Source of the DNA: Candidatus Pacebacteria bacterium CG10_big_fil_rev_8_21_14_0_10_44_11
Lineage (GTDB): Bacteria; Patescibacteriota; Microgenomatia; UBA1400; PJMF01
NCBI GenBank assembly: GCA_002772705.1
Contig: PFDH01000033.1
Location: forward strand, 1 to 7,452
DNA length: 7,452 bases
Reading direction: 5' to 3'
Shown: one piece after another, positions 1 through 5,404 of the stretch
Numbering within the stretch: the stretch's first letter is position 1
Layout of the letters: the number at the start of each line of letters is the position of its first letter
The notes under the pieces: generated by a model
Database searches by the model: none
The model's input: only the letters and a program-made list of their open reading frames with translations
Told to the model about the DNA's origin: nothing
Program-made: the position numbers and the translations under genes

Positions 1-977
1 AAAGTTAAAATTAGTAACAAAAAGAGTGGCGTCCATAAGTTAAGAGGCGTGAGCAGTTCACTAGTGTTGCGTTCCATGTGCAGTGGAGAGGGCACAAAAA
101 TCAGACGCAAATAGATGAAAATAATTTTAGTAAAGGTAAGCAGTCTTACCAACAAGCTTTGGGCGTAGATTGAGCTGTCGTTATAAAAATTAAACGTATT
201 TTCAAAATTTAACACTGTCGCTCTCAGCCAGATGTAGCCACCCACAACAAAGACATTGGTTCCAAAACTAATGAGTGCCAAACTATGCTCTTTTGCAAAC
301 TTTTGTATGTTTGTAGGAAAATTTTTTTCGGCAGTTTGGAAAAAGTAATACATAATGATCCATGCATAAAGTCCTAAGACGGCTAGGCCAATCTCTTTGC
401 TTAAAATGGCAGCAGCCAGCGAGATGACACTAATTGCAGCTAGCCATGGTTTGGTGAGGGCAAATTGATGTTCATAAATTAAGAACTTTGGTGGCTGACG
501 CTCAAATAACCAACTCAACGAAAGCAAACTAATCATGGCAAAAAAACTGTACATCGAATCTCCTCTGGAGTTGGCGTAGGTCACCGCCTCAGTCTGCAAC
601 GGATGCAGCAAAAAAATCAGGGCGATAACAAAGCCAATCGGTTTCTCAAAACCAAGTTGTTTGAGTAACAAAAAGAGCAGTAGGCCGGCACCAATGTGAA
701 GTAGGGTATTAACTAAGTGGAAACCAAACGGCTTGAGTCCCCAAAACTGATAGTCGATCGCAAAACTGAGAGTGGTGAGCGGGCGATAGTAATTGCTATT
801 TTCACCGGCACCGGCAATGGTGTTTTGAGTAAAAATGCTGACTACATTAAAATTTTGAACGAAACTGTTGCGATAAATAAATTGTTCGTCATCCCAGACA
901 AACTGATTGAACAGAGAAGAGCAGTAGACAATAAAGGTAATCAGAAAAAGGCTGAGCAATGGACGCTTCAAAAACAT
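1..977 (-). CDS. TMTC/PMT-like GT-C membrane glycosyltransferase, C-terminus cut by window edge
   Basis: This open frame starts at ATG 977-975 and runs off the left edge, giving 325 visible residues. A stop codon lies four codons upstream of the ATG, so this is the only plausible start. The protein begins with a membrane segment (about residues 6-22), then an extracytoplasmic loop with FVWDDE (27-31), whose acidic pair is where GT-C enzymes keep their catalytic aspartates. YYRPL (63-67), FGFHLVN (84-90), HPLQTEAV (125-132), SRGD (137-140), SKE (193-195) and PLHMERN (298-304) follow, between repeated hydrophobic helices. This order matches bacterial relatives of TMTC-type protein O-mannosyltransferases (DUF1736/GT105 group). 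Such enzymes transfer a sugar from a polyprenyl-phosphate donor outside the membrane; many carry C-terminal TPR repeats, which would lie beyond this window. Donor and acceptor cannot be told. No Shine-Dalgarno is visible. Family confident, exact reaction inferred. Confidence 0.85.
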   Translation of the reverse strand, partial: MFLKRPLLSLFLITFIVYCSSLFNQFVWDDEQFIYRNSFVQNFNVVSIFTQNTIAGAGENSNYYRPLTTLSFAIDYQFWGLKPFGFHLVNTLLHIGAGLLLFLLLKQLGFEKPIGFVIALIFLLHPLQTEAVTYANSRGDSMYSFFAMISLLSLSWLFERQPPKFLIYEHQFALTKPWLAAISVISLAAAILSKEIGLAVLGLYAWIIMYYFFQTAEKNFPTNIQKFAKEHSLALISFGTNVFVVGGYIWLRATVLNFENTFNFYNDSSIYAQSLLVRLLTFTKIIFIYLRLIFVPSPLHMERNTSELLTPLNLWTPLFLLLILT

Positions 978-988
978 GTATTCAGCTT

Positions 989-994
989 AGCATA
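989..994 (-). promoter_or_regulatory. possible -10 box (TATGCT) of the TMTC-like gene
   Basis: On the minus strand TATGCT matches the -10 consensus at 4 of 6 positions and ends 11 nt before the ATG at 977. A transcript from it would begin only about 4-5 nt upstream of the start codon, consistent with the absence of a Shine-Dalgarno. No -35 is recognisable. The gene could instead be read through from the tRNA promoter, since no terminator is visible between the tRNA and this gene. Confidence 0.25.
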
Positions 995-1020
995 AGAGCA
1001 AATTTGAGGGGAAGGAAAAG

Positions 1021-1094
1021 TGGTCGATAAAGGACTCGAACCTTTGACCTCACGAATGTGAATCGTGCGCTCTAACCAACTGAGCTAATCGACC
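1021..1094 (-). tRNA. tRNA-Val (anticodon CAC)
   Basis: The minus strand folds into a complete 74-nt cloverleaf. The acceptor stem is GGTCGAT/ATCGACC, the D stem GCTC/GAGC has the loop AGTTGGTTA, the anticodon stem CACGA/TCGTG has the loop TTCACAT (anticodon CAC, reading GUG valine codons), the variable loop is AGGTC, and the T stem AAAGG/CCTTT has the loop TTCGAGT. The discriminator base is A. The terminal CCA is not encoded: the DNA after the discriminator is CTT, so CCA must be added by tRNA nucleotidyltransferase. The D loop holds several uridines of the kind modified by Dus enzymes, and a Dus gene ends 17 nt upstream on the same strand. Confidence 0.96.
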
Positions 1095-1105
1095 AATCTG
1101 GACTA

Positions 1106-1114
1106 ATTATATCA
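1106..1114 (-). promoter_or_regulatory. extended -10 promoter of the tRNA-Val gene
   Basis: The minus strand reads TGATATAAT: a perfect TATAAT (1111-1106) preceded by the TGn extension. It lies 11 nt upstream of the tRNA 5' end, so transcription would begin about 4-5 nt before the mature tRNA. TGA at 1114-1112 is also the stop codon of the dus gene. No convincing -35 hexamer is seen, which extended -10 promoters tolerate. Confidence 0.6.
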
Positions 1115-2173
1115 TTCAACTAGGCCGTATTTTTGGAAAATCTGTTTCACTTCGGTCGCAGAGTTGGTTTGAAACAACTTGATTCTAATTTCAGAGGCGT
1201 GGGGGATTGACTTGACGTACCAGCCCAAGTGTTTACGCATTGGTAGAAAAGAATAGCCATTTTGATTGGCATACGTTTGTTCAAAAAGTTGAGCGTGTTC
1301 TAAGGCAAGCTTGAATAGCGTTGGTTCTGCTGGAAGTTTTTCTAAAAACACGTAGGGATTCCCCATGCTGGCTCGGCCAATCAAGACCCCATTAACGTGA
1401 TAGTCTTTAGCTTTTTGGACTGCGTCCTGGTAGGAAACAACATCACCATTGCCTAGTAGCAGAGTAGACGTTTGAGCTGTCAAGTTTGCGGCTTGCCCAA
1501 TCAACTCCCAACTGGCTTGGCCAGAGTAGTGCTGTTTGAGGGTTCTGCCATGAAGGCTGATGGCGCTGATGCCAGTTTCTAGCAATCTGGGAATCCAATT
1601 TTCAATCACTGGTTTGTCGTAACCAACCCGCGTTTTTATACTCACCGGAATCTGGCGTCCCCTGCCCTGGTAGGCTAGGGGAAGCAGCTGGTGCCGATCC
1701 TCAATGTCCTTTGCAATTTCTGAACTGACATTTGGGCAGTCGCAGGGATTAGCACCGTTTTGCCACTGGGCAATGCCAGTTTGAACGGCGGCAATAATTT
1801 TTTGGGCTATTATTGGAGTAGTAATCAAAGTAGCGCCAGCGCCTGAGTGAGCAACGTTTTTGGCCGGGCAGCCCATATTAATATCAATCCCATCAAAACC
1901 CAAGTGACAGAGTAAAATGCTAGTCTGTCTGAAAAAATCCGGTGTAATGCCATAAATTTGACCAATGATGGGTCGTTGAGACTCATCATACAAAAAATCA
2001 TTCAATAGTTTATGCGCACCGTGACAAACACCCTCAACACTGGTGAACTCCGTAAAAATTAGCCTTGGCTGGCCGTATTCTTTTTGAATACTACGAAATG
2101 GAAAATCAGTTACCCCGTCCATAGGTGATAGACCGATGATTGGCTGTGGAAGTTGGTTCCAAAATGAAGACAT
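1112..2173 (-). CDS. dus: tRNA-dihydrouridine synthase (DusB/Nifr3-like)
   Basis: This 353-residue protein is a flavin-dependent enzyme that reduces specific uridines in tRNA, mainly in the D loop, to dihydrouridine using NAD(P)H. The N-terminal TIM barrel carries the FMN-binding LSPMDGVTD (15-23), GQ (71-72), DINMGCPAKNV (97-107) with catalytic Cys102, Lys180 in SIKTRVGYD, HGRT (208-211), GNGD (241-244) and IGRASMGNP (265-273). The C-terminal helical tRNA-binding domain shows RKHLGWY (313-319). Compared with E. coli DusB there are about 40 extra residues at roughly 134-173, including PCDCP (143-147), just before the Lys180 strand. Which paralogue (A, B or C) is meant cannot be settled; DusB-like is the best guess. 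The start follows a strong -10 box by 8 nt and lacks a normal Shine-Dalgarno, suggesting leaderless translation. The tRNA-Val gene follows 17 nt downstream. Confidence 0.96.
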   Translation of the reverse strand: MSSFWNQLPQPIIGLSPMDGVTDFPFRSIQKEYGQPRLIFTEFTSVEGVCHGAHKLLNDFLYDESQRPIIGQIYGITPDFFRQTSILLCHLGFDGIDINMGCPAKNVAHSGAGATLITTPIIAQKIIAAVQTGIAQWQNGANPCDCPNVSSEIAKDIEDRHQLLPLAYQGRGRQIPVSIKTRVGYDKPVIENWIPRLLETGISAISLHGRTLKQHYSGQASWELIGQAANLTAQTSTLLLGNGDVVSYQDAVQKAKDYHVNGVLIGRASMGNPYVFLEKLPAEPTLFKLALEHAQLFEQTYANQNGYSFLPMRKHLGWYVKSIPHASEIRIKLFQTNSATEVKQIFQKYGLVE

Positions 2174-2181
2174 GACCTGCC

Positions 2182-2190
2182 ATTATACCA
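2182..2190 (-). promoter_or_regulatory. extended -10 promoter of dus, leaderless or nearly so
   Basis: The minus strand reads TGGTATAAT: a perfect TATAAT (2187-2182) with the TGn extension. Eight nt separate it from the dus ATG at 2173, so the expected transcription start falls on or within 1-2 nt of the start codon. At 17-18 nt upstream there is no -35-like hexamer; that position lies inside the terminator hairpin of the preceding gene. Confidence 0.6.
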
Positions 2191-2198
2191 AGAAAATC

Positions 2199-2241
2199 GA
2201 CAAAACCCTGAGTGGGGGTGCCAAAGATTCAGGGTTTTGTC
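2199..2241 (-). terminator. rho-independent-type terminator after the secreted C39-like gene
   Basis: A perfect 13-bp inverted repeat (2199-2211 and 2229-2241, GACAAAACCCTGA arm) encloses a 17-nt loop and lies 19 nt after the stop codon at 2261. On the minus strand the GC-rich core CCCTGA/TCAGGG is followed by TTTTGTCGATTTTCTT, and the core is preceded by an A run, as in a bidirectional terminator. It separates the secreted-protein gene from dus. Confidence 0.65.
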
Positions 2242-2260
2242 AACTGGGGCAGGTAGTAAA

Positions 2261-4039
2261 TTAAGAATAATTGGCTATAAGCAGTTTTATTTGGTCAAGT
2301 AAAAGTGTTTTGGCATACGGCGAAATAAACAGTTTTGGCGAAGTTTTAACAATTAGTCTCATTATCCTTAACAACTTAACTGTTTTTTTATTATGCTTGA
2401 GTGGCGGGGGCACTAAACTCAGCAAGGCTTGGGCAACCCGAGCACTCCTTATTTGTCTATCTTTTCTCAGTTGTCGAATAGTGTCAGATAGCGATGGGGC
2501 TTCAGCTTGCTCTTTTATTGCGGTTAGTTTGCTTTCACTTTCTTTTTGGTACTCCAGGTTATATTGATGCGTTCCTGGATCTAACGACTGATCCAGTAAA
2601 GTTTGCTCACTGCCATTTGTTTGATAACTACTTAGTTGAACAGCTGCTGGCTGATTGGAGGAATTATCAATCGTAATAGTATAACCGCTTGACGCAGGTT
2701 TAGTAACTTCAGTGACATACGTAACAGGGCCAAGTGAATCACTTTCGTTGACAAAAGTGGAGCGCAATTGTTCTCGATCGGTTGTTGTTTCTAAGGGAGC
2801 ATCAGCCTGACTGATTTGAACAGCCAGCGGCTGATCACTGACAACTTTGAGATAACTTAAATCAGTTTGACTGGGAGTGAACAGTCTGACCGACTTTAAC
2901 GCTAAAGGATGTTGACTCAGTTTTTCAACTTCATAGGCCGGATCTTTGATTAGCAAATCTGATCTATCATCGGTAAAACCATCGGCCACCACAAAGTGAC
3001 CATCCAGCTCCAAAATAACGGGGTTGCCTTTTTCAATTTGCTCAATCGCTGTTTGGATTAAGTTCTCTCTCGCATAGCTAAATTCAAGTTTTGGTGTGCC
3101 TAACTTTTCACTAACCAATGCTGTTAATTGGGATAAACTTTGCCGATTAATATTGCCGGTTTTGGGTGAAAAATAGAAACCATTATTTTGTAATAACCAA
3201 GTATTTAAGGTGATCGGGTTCATGGGTTGACCATCAGGTAGCTGAGTAATGCCATGATACTGCAGGAGCATTACCTCTGAGAGTAAATTGCAGGCCCAAT
3301 TTTTGAAGCTGCTTGCTGTAGGTGACCAATAGGCGGCTGTGTCGTACTCCAAGTCAGCCCACTGGGGATCAGTTTGTTTGAGCAGATCAACACCCAGTGA
3401 AAAACCTTTCGATTGAGTTGGTTCAATGGTTCTAACCTCAACGTTATCGATTCTGACTTTGGTGGGAAAAACGCTACCGGTACTTGCTTTTAAACCAACC
3501 TTACCGCCTCCGACATCATAGGTTGGATCAGTTGTCTCAAAAATTAGAGAATTATTGACATCAAGTGCGATTCGGCCTTGATTAAAACTCAGAGCAAGGT
3601 GATATAAATTGCCATTGTTTAGAACAAAAGGAAAACTTTTTGTCCAGATTGCGACCCCATTTTTGACTCTGACAACTTGAGTTTCAACGGTGGTGAAATG
3701 GAACTCATACCAATTCTTTTTGTCGATTACTCCAAAAGAAATATTTTTATCTACTCCCAACAGTGGCAAATAATCCAGCTTGAACAGATAACTTTCAACT
3801 GGTTGCCAAATGCTATCAACAGGCACTAACTCAGTGATTGTTGAGCTATAGGGAATGTAACCTTCAAGCAGCCCGTTGGTGACTTTCCAATACTGCCCAA
3901 CGTCTCTAATGGCTTGCCACTGGGTTTTGCTAAACGCAAAATCATCACTCAAAATTGCTTGCTGAGCCTGGGCTGGTTGAACACTCAAACTCAGACAGAC
4001 AACAACTCCAAGCAAGTAGTGCCAAATTTGTTTAGTCAT
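2261..4039 (-). CDS. secreted protein: LamG-like domain plus C39-like cysteine peptidase domain
   Basis: A Sec signal peptide covers about residues 1-25, with a hydrophobic stretch 8-20 and a likely cut after AQA. Residues about 28-205 are rich in beta strands and aromatics (DDF, YWKVTNGLLEG, VRIDNVEV near the end), as in concanavalin/LamG-like carbohydrate-binding domains. Residues about 217-390 look like a peptidase C39-like domain: DPQWADLEYD (224-233), YWSP, NWACNLLSEVML with nucleophile Cys250, PDGQPMNP, then GHFVVADGF with His348 and IKDPAY with Asp366, a plausible Cys-His-Asp triad. A further strand-rich region (about 430-498) and a basic, helical tail (about 505-592) follow; the tail matches nothing I recognise. 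It would act outside the membrane on cell-wall or surface peptides or glycans, but the substrate is unknown. Ser-Asn residues and Trp before the Cys replace the commoner GCA(x)TS context, so activity is not certain. GGAAGG provides a good ribosome site. Confidence 0.82.
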   Translation of the reverse strand: MTKQIWHYLLGVVVCLSLSVQPAQAQQAILSDDFAFSKTQWQAIRDVGQYWKVTNGLLEGYIPYSSTITELVPVDSIWQPVESYLFKLDYLPLLGVDKNISFGVIDKKNWYEFHFTTVETQVVRVKNGVAIWTKSFPFVLNNGNLYHLALSFNQGRIALDVNNSLIFETTDPTYDVGGGKVGLKASTGSVFPTKVRIDNVEVRTIEPTQSKGFSLGVDLLKQTDPQWADLEYDTAAYWSPTASSFKNWACNLLSEVMLLQYHGITQLPDGQPMNPITLNTWLLQNNGFYFSPKTGNINRQSLSQLTALVSEKLGTPKLEFSYARENLIQTAIEQIEKGNPVILELDGHFVVADGFTDDRSDLLIKDPAYEVEKLSQHPLALKSVRLFTPSQTDLSYLKVVSDQPLAVQISQADAPLETTTDREQLRSTFVNESDSLGPVTYVTEVTKPASSGYTITIDNSSNQPAAVQLSSYQTNGSEQTLLDQSLDPGTHQYNLEYQKESESKLTAIKEQAEAPSLSDTIRQLRKDRQIRSARVAQALLSLVPPPLKHNKKTVKLLRIMRLIVKTSPKLFISPYAKTLLLDQIKLLIANYS

Positions 4040-4044
4040 ATGAG

Positions 4045-4050
4045 CCTTCC
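4045..4050 (-). promoter_or_regulatory. Shine-Dalgarno of the secreted C39-like gene
   Basis: GGAAGG on the minus strand lies 5 nt before ATG 4039 and fixes that start. It is the only strong Shine-Dalgarno I find in the window; the other complete genes lack one. Confidence 0.7.
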
Positions 4051-4075
4051 GTTGTTACAATACTGAGTAATGGGC

Positions 4076-4083
4076 AATATACT
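4076..4083. promoter_or_regulatory. possible bidirectional -10 element between divergent genes
   Basis: AATATACT contains TATACT (4078-4083) on the plus strand, 30 nt before the GT2 ATG, and TATATT (4081-4076) on the minus strand, 36 nt before the ATG of the secreted-protein gene. Each matches the -10 consensus at 5 of 6 positions. TTACAA at 4055-4060 lies 17 nt upstream of TATACT but is a poor -35. The gap between the two genes is only 74 nt, so overlapping divergent promoters are expected. Confidence 0.4.
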
Positions 4084-4089
4084 GCTCAA

Positions 4090-4101
4090 TTCTTGCAAGA
4101 A
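4090..4101. repeat. 12-bp perfect palindrome at the GT2 transcription start
   Basis: TTCTTGCAAGAA is its own reverse complement and sits 12 nt before the GT2 ATG, about where a transcript from TATACT would begin. It could be an operator half-site pair. A 12-bp palindrome is expected once or twice by chance in this length of DNA, so support is weak. Confidence 0.25.
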
Positions 4102-4113
4102 CCTTGCACGGCT

Positions 4114-5067
4114 ATGAAACATCTACCGGTTAGCGTTATTTGCACGACACTGAATGAAGTTGACTCAATTGATCACTTGTTAGAGTCGCTGGTTGGTCAG
4201 TCGTATCAGCCTGTCGAAGTAATTACTGTTGATGGTGGCTCAATTGATGACACGGTTGAAAAGATCAAAAAATTTCAGCAGCGAAAAACGGTTTTTTCGC
4301 TCAAACTAATTAGGAAAAAAGGTAATCGAAGTGTCGGCAGGAACACCGCAATTTCAGCCGCTACCAGCAATCTGATTGCCATCACCGACGCTGGTTGCCG
4401 TCCCCACAAACACTGGCTCGAAGAGCTAGTGAAACAAGAACAGTCAACCCAAGCACCAGTTGTGGCTGGCTATTATCTGGGTGTGGCAACTTCTGCTTTT
4501 GAAGAAGCGGTCATTCCGTATTCATTGGTGATGTCTGATCAGCTTGATCCGAAAACCTTTCTGCCAGCGACTCGCTCGATGCTACTGCATAAATCAGTTT
4601 GGCAAATCCTAGGCGGCTTTGACGAGCGCTTGCGCTGGAATGAAGATTACCCTTTTGCCAAAAAAATTAAGGCAGCCGGATATACCATTGTTTTTGCCAA
4701 AAAGGCAATTGTTGATTGGAAACCACGAAAAAATATTTTTCAATTTGCTAGAATGATATTTAGATTTGCCCAAGGCGACATTGAAGCTGGGATCATCAGA
4801 CCAAAAGTAATTTTTATTTTCGTCAGATACCTGATTTTGTTATTTTTATTGGCAATAACTACCTATTACACCAGCTGGCGGCTTGCGACAGCGTTTGCAG
4901 TCACCCTATTTGTGTTCTACAGCTTGTGGGCGATTCAAAAAAATAGCCGATACGTTAAAAAAGGTTGGTACTGGTTGCCAGTTTTACAGTTAACGGCCGA
5001 TATTTTTGTCATTGCCGGTTCGTTGTTTGGTACTTGGATTAAAGTGACTACACTACGAGCAAAATAA
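4114..5067 (+). CDS. GT2 glycosyltransferase with C-terminal membrane helices
   Basis: This 317-residue enzyme has a GT-A fold at the N-terminus: VSVICTTLNE (6-15), the nucleotide-sugar site ITVDGGSIDDT (37-47), SVGRNTAI (73-80), the DxD-equivalent ITDAGCRPHKHWLEEL (90-105), and GGFDERLRWNEDYPFAKKI (167-185) with the ED acidic pair (177-178) as likely catalytic base region. About three membrane helices follow (roughly 232-250, 256-274, 287-306), placing it on the inner face of the membrane. It would transfer a sugar from a nucleotide donor to a lipid or surface-polymer precursor; donor and acceptor are unknown. I start it at ATG 4114; an in-frame TTG at 4093 adds seven residues before the usual N-terminal strand and lies close to the predicted transcript start. 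No Shine-Dalgarno is visible. It is the only plus-strand gene and collides with a small minus-strand gene at its 3' end. Confidence 0.92.
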   Translation: MKHLPVSVICTTLNEVDSIDHLLESLVGQSYQPVEVITVDGGSIDDTVEKIKKFQQRKTVFSLKLIRKKGNRSVGRNTAISAATSNLIAITDAGCRPHKHWLEELVKQEQSTQAPVVAGYYLGVATSAFEEAVIPYSLVMSDQLDPKTFLPATRSMLLHKSVWQILGGFDERLRWNEDYPFAKKIKAAGYTIVFAKKAIVDWKPRKNIFQFARMIFRFAQGDIEAGIIRPKVIFIFVRYLILLFLLAITTYYTSWRLATAFAVTLFVFYSLWAIQKNSRYVKKGWYWLPVLQLTADIFVIAGSLFGTWIKVTTLRAK

Positions 5068-5368
5068 TTTCTAACAAAATCAGAATGGTAACTACTAGCA
5101 TCAGTTGGCTGATGACTAACGTTTTTAGCCGGACTTTGATCAATTTCAGATTGAAAATATAGAGCGCAGCCAAAATCGGCAGCAACATGACTACTAAGAT
5201 CAGAAACGATCGTAGTTGGCTGAAAACTGGAATTGCACTAATTGAAGCAAAAATACGCTGGAAAAAAACTGATTTATAAACGCCAGTAAAATAAAAAATC
5301 GCAAGTAAAACTAATTCGATAAAAATTATTGTTGGTAGTTTGAGAAATGTCAGTAGCTTTGATTTCAG
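5048..5368 (-). CDS. small three-helix membrane protein of unknown function, non-standard start
   Basis: A minus-strand frame between two glycosyltransferase genes encodes 106 residues, most of them hydrophobic, ending in TAG (5050-5048). It begins at CTG 5368, immediately after an in-frame TGA. The N-terminus LKSKLLTFLKLP is basic, followed by three likely membrane helices (about 12-31, 54-72, 84-106) with a basic KLIKVRLK loop (75-82) between the second and third, fitting the positive-inside rule with the N-terminus inside. The first in-frame ATG is mid-protein (about residue 61) and no GTG or TTG precedes it. An ATG at 5372-5370 is one base out of frame: deleting the A between ATG and CTG would join it to this frame. 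So either CTG is the start, or the gene has a one-base frameshift, real or from sequencing. It overlaps the GT2 gene by 20 nt tail to tail. I recognise no family. A partner of the neighbouring glycan enzymes is possible but unsupported. Confidence 0.6.
   Translation of the reverse strand: MKSKLLTFLKLPTIIFIELVLLAIFYFTGVYKSVFFQRIFASISAIPVFSQLRSFLILVVMLLPILAALYIFNLKLIKVRLKTLVISQLMLVVTILILLEIILLVV
5096..5126 (+). terminator. weak possible terminator of the GT2 gene
   Basis: CATCAG/CTGATG (5099-5104 and 5109-5114) around TTGG forms a 6-bp stem, extended after a single-base bulge by TAG/CTA. GTTTTT follows at 5121-5126. It begins 29 nt after the GT2 stop codon but lies inside the coding region of the convergent small membrane gene. 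The stem is short and not GC-rich. Confidence 0.35.
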
Positions 5369-5376
5369 TCATTTCT

Positions 5377-5404
5377 ATTGTATAGCTGGTAGAATAAACT
5401 TCAA
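5377..5404 (-). promoter_or_regulatory. possible promoter of the small membrane gene
   Basis: On the minus strand TTGAAG (5404-5399) and TACAAT (5382-5377) are separated by 16 nt; the -10 matches the consensus at 5 of 6 positions. The predicted transcription start is near 5370, at the out-of-frame ATG and the CTG, so the mRNA would be leaderless. The -35 overlaps the stop codon of the upstream GT4 gene. A -35 TTGATT (5408-5403) paired with TATACA (5384-5379) at 18 nt is an alternative. Confidence 0.35.

Larger units (their letters stand above)
2175..2254. repeat. nested inverted repeat around the terminator and dus promoter
   Basis: Outside the 13-bp hairpin, ACCTGCC (2175-2181) is the exact reverse complement of GGCAGGT (2248-2254), and CCA (2188-2190) can pair with TGG (2245-2247). 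The dus -10 box falls in the unpaired segment of the left side. The outer arm is short and may be chance. Confidence 0.35.

Noticed and set aside
717..995. Plus-strand open frame of 92 codons.
   Set aside because: It lies opposite the TMTC-like gene, whose frame carries recognisable motifs; the plus-strand product has none.
2271..2567. Plus-strand frame of 98 codons with hydrophobic stretches, and another at 2494-2676.
   Set aside because: They are antisense to the C-terminal part of the secreted C39-like gene, which has a signal peptide, domains and a ribosome site; the hydrophobicity reflects complementary codons.
4093..4113. TTG start giving the GT2 enzyme seven more residues.
   Set aside because: ATG 4114 places the first beta strand at the usual position, and the TTG lies almost at the predicted transcript start with no Shine-Dalgarno.
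5274..5372. Peptide of 32 residues from ATG 5372 on the minus strand (MTEIKATDIS...).
   Set aside because: It is short, overlaps the much better membrane-protein frame and looks like no known leader; the ATG is more telling as a possible frameshifted start.
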